In this document: one piece after another, positions 38,061 through 44,297 of the stretch
Layout: each line of letters begins with the position of its first letter
Numbering within the stretch: position 1 is the stretch's first letter
Translations under genes and position numbers: made by a program
Source: Rhodospirillaceae bacterium
GTDB taxonomy: Bacteria > Pseudomonadota > Alphaproteobacteria > Rhodospirillales > Casp-alpha2
Length of the DNA: 44,297 nt
Assembly: GCA_002686255.1 (NCBI GenBank)
Contig: NZAZ01000061.1
Span: forward strand, 1 to 44,297
Reading direction: 5' to 3'
The notes under the pieces: model-generated
The model's input: only the letters and a program-made list of their open reading frames with translations
Database searches by the model: none
What the model was told of the DNA's origin: nothing

Positions 38061-38836
38061 TGCTGCTGCCCCTTCACGACGACAATCCGTTAAAGAACAT
38101 CCGCTTCCAGTACGTCACCGTCGCCTTCATCGCCGCCAGCGTGGCGGTGTTTTTGTTCCAGTTCACCCTCGGTGCCAGGGAAGATCAGGTCTTCATCTAC
38201 GGCTTCGGCGCCATCCCGGCGGTGCTGTTCGGGCAAACGGAGCTGCCCGTGGCGATGGCGCGGGCGCCGGCGGTGCTGACCCTGGTGACGTCGATGTTCC
38301 TGCACGGCGGCTTCATGCACCTGGCCGGCAACATGCTGTTCCTGTGGGTGCTCGGCGACAACGTCGAGGACGCCATGGGCCACAAGCGGTTCGTCGCCTT
38401 TTATCTTGTCTGCGGCATCGCCGCGGCGCTCGCCCATGCGATGACGGAACCGGGGTCCAGGATCCCGATGATCGGCGCCTCGGGCGCCATTTCGGGGGTC
38501 ATCGGGGCGTACCTGATGCTGCATCCCAAGGCCCGGATCAAGGTGCTGATTTCCTATTTTCTGGTCTGGCTGCCGGCCTATGTGGTGTTGGGGTTCTGGA
38601 TCGGGTTTCAGTTCTTCTCCGCCGCCATGGCGGCCGGCGGCGCCGGCGGCGGCGTCGCCTGGTGGGCGCACATCGGCGGCTTCTTCGCCGGGGTGGCGCT
38701 GATCGTGCCGATGAAACGGAAAAACGTCGCCCTGTTCGACCGCGGCCTGCAACGCTTCACGCTCAGGCCCGGCGTTTCCCGGCGCTCGCGCATTCCCAAA
38801 AGCGGCCACAGCGGGCCGAAAGGGCCTTGGAGTTGA
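38060..38836 (+). CDS. Rhomboid-family intramembrane serine protease
   Basis: A 258-residue rhomboid with about six membrane segments. The catalytic serine is Ser141 in IGASGAISGVIGAYL and the catalytic histidine is His204 in WWAHIGGFFAGVAL; the membrane-entry motif FLHGGFMHLAGNMLFLWVLG is also present. Rhomboids cut transmembrane proteins inside the bilayer. The start codon overlaps the purQ stop by one base, so translation is coupled, but a purine-linked function is not implied. The C-terminus is a basic tail. Confidence 0.93.
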   Translation: MLLPLHDDNPLKNIRFQYVTVAFIAASVAVFLFQFTLGAREDQVFIYGFGAIPAVLFGQTELPVAMARAPAVLTLVTSMFLHGGFMHLAGNMLFLWVLGDNVEDAMGHKRFVAFYLVCGIAAALAHAMTEPGSRIPMIGASGAISGVIGAYLMLHPKARIKVLISYFLVWLPAYVVLGFWIGFQFFSAAMAAGGAGGGVAWWAHIGGFFAGVALIVPMKRKNVALFDRGLQRFTLRPGVSRRSRIPKSGHSGPKGPWS

Positions 38837-38860
38837 GGGAGGGGCTGATAGGCTGAGATT

Positions 38861-39628
38861 ATGCCCAAGCAGGAAAACGATAATCGGCGTTTCTTCATCG
38901 TCACCGTCGGCCGCACGGGTTCCAGCCTGCTGGCTTCGATCCTGGACGACGCCGGGGCCGATTTCGGGGTTTCGCACCAAGGCGGGTGGGACCCGGCCGG
39001 CGGCGCCTTCGAGCACCCGTCCCTGGACCCGGTCGTCCGCCATTTCGAGCGCATGAACGAAATCGGGTTCCGCCGCCCTTATGGCCTTTGGCCGCGGCTG
39101 CGGTGGACGGCGGCCCGGCACCGGGCCAAGGCCGGGCTAAAGGACTTGCTGCCCCGGGCCCGGTACTTCAAAGGCGAAATCGATCCCTTGGTACATTAGG
39201 CGGCGCGGCTTGGCTATGCCCCGACCGTGATCGTCAGCTACCGGCGTTTCGGCGACGTCCTGCGCAGCCTAGGCCATCTGCATCCGCAACCGCCGAACGC
39301 CCATGCGGAAAGATACGACACGGTTTTGCTGAACGGCCTGGCCCTGGCCAGCATTTACGGAGGCTGCGCGATCGACTATCGGGAACTGGCCGAGGCGGGG
39401 GAAACGGCCTGGGCCAAGGGCCTTTCGCAGGCGACCGGCCTGGACGAAGGCGTCCTGTTGGCGGCCAGGGCCCAGCGCGTCGAAAATCCCGACAGCAGCA
39501 ACGGCGAAGCGCCGGAGCCTTTCCCGGGCTGCCGGGAAACCTATGAAACGTTGCGCCGCCACGGCGGGGTTTTCCTGCCGCCGTCGCGGGCCGCCCGCCG
39601 AGCCTTGGAAAAACCCAGGGCCGACTAG
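38861..39628 (+). pseudogene. Sulfotransferase-like gene broken by an in-frame amber codon
   Basis: Two consecutive parts in the same frame, 38861-39199 and 39200-39628, are divided only by TAG at 39197-39199. Part one holds FFIVTVGRTGSSLLASILDD, the PAPS 5'-phosphosulfate loop of sulfotransferases. Part two resumes AARLGYAPTVIVSYRRFGDV, like the strand and 3'-phosphate region, and ends after about 140 codons. The intact protein would be about 255 residues. The TAG differs by one base from CAG or AAG, so this is a recent nonsense change, an assembly error or a read-through case. A GTG at 39227 could start a fragment. Confidence 0.65.
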
Positions 39629-39637
39629 CCCGCCCGG

Positions 39638-39670
39638 GATTAGTCCCCGATTAGTCCCCGATTAGTCCCC
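39638..39670. repeat. Tandem repeat of GATTAGTCCCC, three copies
   Basis: Three perfect head-to-tail copies of an 11-bp unit (39638-39648, 39649-39659, 39660-39670) in the 57-nt gap between the broken sulfotransferase gene and the convergent TPR gene. Copy number may vary between strains. No function is evident. Confidence 0.95.
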
Positions 39671-39685
39671 CGGGGGGCCGCCGGT

Positions 39686-40219
39686 TCATTCGACCTTCTT
39701 GCGCTCGGCCCTGGTGCGTTTCGCCTTGGTTTGCTTCTTGATAGTGCGTTTTTCCTGCGCCTTCTGGGCCTGCTTTTTTTGCGCTGCCTTCTGGGACGAC
39801 GTGGTCCGCCGCATGTCCTCGGGCAGGTCCGTTCTGGCTATTTCCTTCTTGCCGTTGGGCTGGCCGCCGGGTTTCTTCCCCGGCTCCTTCAGGGCCCGCA
39901 GGGCGAGGTCGCGGTTGAAGGCGGCTTCGGCGTCCCCGGGATTGAGCTTGAGGGCCTTGGTGTAACTCTCGACCGCCTTTTTAAGCTGTTCGTTCCCTCC
40001 GTAGGCGACGCCCATATTGTAGTACGCGATGCCCTTGGCGGCGGCCTCGAAGCGGTCGGAACCGGCGATTTTCGAACAGCCGCGGACCTGGGCGGCGAGC
40101 GCCGCCGTGGTGCTGTTGCATTGCTGGCGGTGGAAATCCATGTGGTCCGACGCCAGGACCGGCGCCACCGGCATCAGCAGGACGCTCAGCACCGCGGCGC
40201 AAATCTTGAAACGCATCAT
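39686..40219 (-). CDS. Exported TPR-repeat protein with a basic tail
   Basis: A 177-residue protein. The signal peptide MMRFKICAAVLSVLLMPVAP is cut after VLAS, near residue 23. One to two tetratricopeptide-like helices follow (AKGIAYYNMGVAYGGNEQLK, then AVESYTKALKLNPGDAEAAF), then a low-complexity, strongly basic tail (QKKAQ, KKQTKAKRTRAERKK). TPR modules bind partner proteins; nothing more specific can be said. The start at 40219 (or the next codon) is chosen because it exposes the signal peptide. It is divergent from purL, with 137 nt between. Confidence 0.75.
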   Translation of the reverse strand: MMRFKICAAVLSVLLMPVAPVLASDHMDFHRQQCNSTTAALAAQVRGCSKIAGSDRFEAAAKGIAYYNMGVAYGGNEQLKKAVESYTKALKLNPGDAEAAFNRDLALRALKEPGKKPGGQPNGKKEIARTDLPEDMRRTTSSQKAAQKKQAQKAQEKRTIKKQTKAKRTRAERKKVE

Positions 40220-40322
40220 CGTCGGCCCGCCCGCTCCGGTTCTTTCCCGCGACTCTTTATACTGCGAAACGGCCTTTCCGGTAAGGGGCATGGCGGCGGG
40301 GGGGGCGGCTTCGCTTCCGATA

Positions 40323-40350
40323 TTGCCACCCGTCGCCCATCTGCTAAAAG
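40323..40350 (+). promoter_or_regulatory. Candidate purL promoter, likely leaderless
   Basis: TTGCCA (40323-40328), 16 nt, TAAAAG (40345-40350). The -10 box ends 6 nt before the purL ATG at 40357, without a Shine-Dalgarno sequence. Confidence 0.45.
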
Positions 40351-40356
40351 AACCCC

Positions 40357-42597
<2,241 letters not shown>

Positions 42598-42598
42598 G

Positions 42599-42679
42599 CG
42601 GCTAGCGCCGGCTTGTGTTGGGGCGGCTCTCGGCGCGCCCGACATCCTGGTCGAGATCATGGTCATCGCAGCCAAGTAA
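42599..42679 (+). pseudogene. 3' remnant of a RidA-family gene
   Basis: Directly after the purL stop, one frame reads LAPACVGAALGAPDILVEIM and then VIAAK before TAA at 42677-42679. That is the usual end of RidA/YjgF proteins (a PAR-V-V strand, then L-VEIE-IA). The N-terminal two thirds are absent and no start is present. It lies 71 nt upstream of an intact RidA-family gene, so it may be a leftover of a duplicate or of a replaced gene. Confidence 0.55.
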
Positions 42680-42750
42680 ATGACCTTCCCGGCCGTTGCC
42701 GGCCTGTAACCCAGCACTCAAAAAACGGCCACCAATGAAGGAGCCATGAA

Positions 42751-43140
42751 ATGCTGAAAGTCCATGTCCTTGACCAACTCCATCATCATCGAAGCAACGT
42801 CGCCCATGGGGTCCAGGTGCCGGCGGGGGCCCGCCTGCTGTTCACCAACGGCCAGGTCGGCACCAAACCCGACGGCTCTACCCCCGAAGCGACGGCGGAA
42901 CAGGTGGAGGTTATCTTCGAAAGGCTGAAGGCGGTTCTTAAGGCCGCCGACATGACCTTCAATGACATCGTCCGCTTCGACGTTTATGTGACCGACCGGG
43001 CCGACATAGACCCCTTCGCCGAAGTGCGCGACCGGGTCATGGGCGATCACAAGCCGGGAGCGACGCTGCTTGTCGTCAACGGGCTGGCCCGTCCGGAACT
43101 GAAGATCGAAATCGAGGCCGTCGCCGCAAAGGTGGATTGA
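42751..43140 (+). CDS. RidA (YjgF/YER057c/UK114) family protein
   Basis: A 129-residue RidA-fold protein. RidA enzymes hydrolyse reactive enamine/imine intermediates and form trimers with active sites at the interfaces. Visible signatures are LLFTNGQVGTKPDGSTPEAT, FNDIVRFDVYVTD and LKIEIEAVAAK. The arginine that binds the substrate carboxylate in deaminating members (PAR in E. coli RidA) is replaced by PGA here, so imine deaminase activity is doubtful. AAGGAG lies 7 nt before the ATG, a strong ribosome site. It lies downstream of purL and upstream of bolA. Confidence 0.9.
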   Translation: MLKVHVLDQLHHHRSNVAHGVQVPAGARLLFTNGQVGTKPDGSTPEATAEQVEVIFERLKAVLKAADMTFNDIVRFDVYVTDRADIDPFAEVRDRVMGDHKPGATLLVVNGLARPELKIEIEAVAAKVD

Positions 43141-43185
43141 CGCCGGCGCCGGCAGGAGGTGTTTTCGATTCCGGCGCGGTTTGTT

Positions 43186-43191
43186 TATAGT
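43186..43191 (+). promoter_or_regulatory. Candidate -10 box before the two micro-ORFs
   Basis: TATAGT, 5 of 6 to the consensus, 45 nt after the RidA-family stop. The region 17 nt upstream (TTTCGA) is a poor -35. A start near 43199 would give a leader of about 30 nt for the first micro-ORF. Confidence 0.35.
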
Positions 43192-43229
43192 GGCGGCCGC
43201 AAGCAACCGAAAATGAACGGGACAGAATA

Positions 43230-43346
43230 ATGTCTGATCACGAAAACGACTTTGAACTCAAATACGTCGGCTACGTGGCCGGAATTATCGCCGTGGTTGT
43301 CTTCCTGTCGGGAATGGGAGGTCTCCTCCTGAACCTCGCCTCGTAA
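43230..43346 (+). CDS. 38-residue single-pass membrane micro-protein
   Basis: The frame encodes MSDHENDFELKYVGYVAGII followed by AVVVFLSGMGGLLLNLAS: a 15-residue acidic N-terminus and one hydrophobic helix to the C-terminus. The start overlaps the stop of a 5-codon ORF (MNGTE, 43213-43230) as TAATG, so re-initiation is possible. The ribosome site is weak (GGGACAG). No family is recognised. The reading as a gene rests on the clean acidic-plus-helix design and on a second micro-ORF of the same kind directly downstream. Confidence 0.5.
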   Translation: MSDHENDFELKYVGYVAGIIAVVVFLSGMGGLLLNLAS

Positions 43347-43367
43347 ACCTCGCCCCCTGAACCTCAC

Positions 43368-43487
43368 ATGGGCGTCTATTACACCTTCCTCGGCCTCCTT
43401 GCCGGTTTGCTCGTCGCCGTGGTCTTTCCGTGGGCGCTGCTGAGGACGCTGGCGAAGGAGGACGACGCAAGCGAAGAAAAAAAATAA
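43368..43487 (+). CDS. 39-residue single-pass membrane micro-protein
   Basis: It encodes MGVYYTFLGLLAGLLVAVVF, then PWALLRTLAKEDDASEEKK: a membrane helix at the N-terminus and a charged cytosolic tail, the mirror image of the upstream 38-residue product. The gap is 21 nt. No good ribosome site precedes the ATG, so coupling to the first ORF would be needed. The pair could form a small subunit or assembly aid of a membrane complex; no such complex is encoded nearby. Confidence 0.45.
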   Translation: MGVYYTFLGLLAGLLVAVVFPWALLRTLAKEDDASEEKK

Positions 43488-43569
43488 CGGACCGTTCGGG
43501 AACCGACGGCCTTCCCCGCCCTGTCATCGGGGGAAAGTGAGTACTCGCAAATCCCTAAACCGCAAAGGG

Positions 43570-43598
43570 TTGACGGGTGGCGATTAACAGGCCATATC
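43570..43598 (+). promoter_or_regulatory. Candidate promoter of bolA-grxD
   Basis: TTGACG (43570-43575), 17 nt, CATATC (43593-43598). The -35 is good and the -10 weak. The expected start near 43605 leaves about 33 nt before the bolA ATG at 43638. Confidence 0.4.
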
Positions 43599-43637
43599 CC
43601 AGGCAATCGGAAAGATAACGGTATAAGGAATTGCCGC

Positions 43638-43892
43638 ATGGCAATGGACGCGGCGGATATCGAACGCCTGATCAAGGAAAGCCTGCCCGACGCCGAGGTC
43701 ACCATCGATGACCTGCGCGGCGACGGCGACCATTACGCGGCGACGGTGGTTTCCTCGGCCTTCGCCGGCAAGACCCGCGTCCAGCAGCATCAACTGGTTT
43801 ACCAGGCGCTCCAGGGCCGGATGGGCAACGAACTGCACGCGCTGGCGCTGCGGACCAGCGCCCCCGGCGGCGCCCGGGCCGCAACAGACTAA
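43638..43892 (+). CDS. bolA: BolA-family protein
   Basis: An 84-residue BolA-fold protein. It reads DIERLIKESLPDAEVTIDDL, then DGDHYAATVVSSAFAGKTRV and QQHQLVYQAL with the conserved histidine. BolA proteins bind [2Fe-2S] clusters together with monothiol glutaredoxins, and such a glutaredoxin is encoded 15 nt downstream. AAGGA lies 8 nt before the ATG. A second in-frame ATG two codons later cannot be excluded. Confidence 0.94.
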   Translation: MAMDAADIERLIKESLPDAEVTIDDLRGDGDHYAATVVSSAFAGKTRVQQHQLVYQALQGRMGNELHALALRTSAPGGARAATD

Positions 43893-43907
43893 GGAGTGGA
43901 CAAAAAC

Positions 43908-44243
43908 ATGAGCGACAACCCGGTTATCGACCGCATCCAGAGCGAAATCGACGAAAATTCCGTCGTCCTGTTCATGAAGGGCAGCCCGATGATGCCGCAG
44001 TGCGGTTTTTCCGCCGCCGTGGCCCAGGCCCTGACCCAGATGGAGGTCAAGTTCAAGGGCATCGACGTGCTCGCCGACGAGGAACTGCGCCAGGGCATCA
44101 AGGAATTTTCGTCGTGGCCGACGATCCCGCAGCTTTACGTCAAGGGCGAATTCATCGGCGGCTGCGATATCGTGCGCGAGATGTACGAGTCGGGCGAGCT
44201 GAAGGAGCTTCTCGACAACAAGGGCGTCGAACACGCTTCTTAA
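43908..44243 (+). CDS. grxD: Monothiol glutaredoxin Grx4/GrxD
   Basis: A 111-residue CGFS-type glutaredoxin that carries Fe-S clusters and works with BolA. The active site is [10 protein letters not shown] with Cys32; [20 protein letters not shown] and [14 protein letters not shown] follow, the latter binding glutathione. AAGGAG (43891-43896) is 11 nt before the ATG at 43908; an in-frame GTG at 43896 overlaps that ribosome site and is rejected. It closes the purL-bolA-grxD order common in alphaproteobacteria. Confidence 0.97.
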   Translation: MSDNPVIDRIQSEIDENSVVLFMKGSPMMPQCGFSAAVAQALTQMEVKFKGIDVLADEELRQGIKEFSSWPTIPQLYVKGEFIGGCDIVREMYESGELKELLDNKGVEHAS

Positions 44244-44297
44244 CAAGAGGCGGGGAACGGCGCAAGCCGCGACAGGGACTTAAACAAGAGGCGGGGA
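44242..44297. repeat. 15-bp direct repeat at the right edge
   Basis: AACAAGAGGCGGGGA occurs at 44242-44256, overlapping the grxD stop, and again at 44283-44297, where the window ends. More copies may lie beyond the edge. Confidence 0.6.

Overview
The window is GC-rich chromosomal DNA that fits an alphaproteobacterium, most likely of the Rhodospirillales type. The reasons are: a zeta-type F1-ATPase inhibitor gene (a family known from alphaproteobacteria) divergent from and just upstream of purC, the order purC-purS-purQ-purL-bolA-grxD, a CIRCE-like element in front of groESL, and a SahR-type regulator in front of metF-metH. No rRNA, tRNA, CRISPR array or intact insertion sequence was found. 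Species cannot be named from the sequence alone.

Layout, left to right. 96-1599 (minus): MlaC-like and MlaA-like outer-membrane lipid transport genes. 1775-7421 (plus): sahR-metF-metH, a methionine/SAM-cycle operon behind a palindromic operator. 7460-9138 (minus): an AT-richer two-gene unit, TcmP plus a Gp37/Gp68 (DUF5131) three-Cys protein, probably acquired. 9306-14345 (plus): a secreted protein, a DinG-type Fe-S helicase and a beta-hydroxyacid dehydrogenase. 14342-19633: surface-polysaccharide genes, namely a large polytopic membrane protein, a fused glutaminase/PP-loop sugar amidotransferase and a Wzx-like flippase. 19652-21783 (minus): groES-groEL with its own promoter, CIRCE-like operator and terminator. 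21840-26586 (minus): fetA-fetB, then GT2 glycosyltransferase, TVP38-type membrane protein and ArnT-like transferase.

26670-33991 (plus): thioesterase, PiT phosphate transporter, ClC transporter with CBS domains, a NYN-domain nuclease and UvrD. The NYN gene lies on a 923-bp segment bounded by two perfect 30-bp copies of the end of the clc gene, which looks like a site-specific insertion at a gene 3' end. Its leader can form a terminator competing with another stem.

34089-44243: the zeta inhibitor, an NRDE protein and the purine cluster. The purine cluster is interrupted three times: by a structured repeat between purC and purS, by an AT-rich BrnT-like toxin gene with an unfamiliar partner between purS and purQ, and by a rhomboid protease, a sulfotransferase-like gene broken by one amber codon and a TPR protein between purQ and purL. 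After purL come a RidA remnant, an intact RidA-family gene, two very small membrane-protein ORFs, bolA and grxD.

Most of the window is housekeeping DNA. The parts most likely to hold something new are the NYN insertion, the TcmP/DUF5131 pair, the BrnT module, the fused amidotransferase, the two micro-ORFs, and a recurring start signal (a -10-like box 4-8 nt before an ATG with no Shine-Dalgarno sequence) that suggests leaderless mRNAs.
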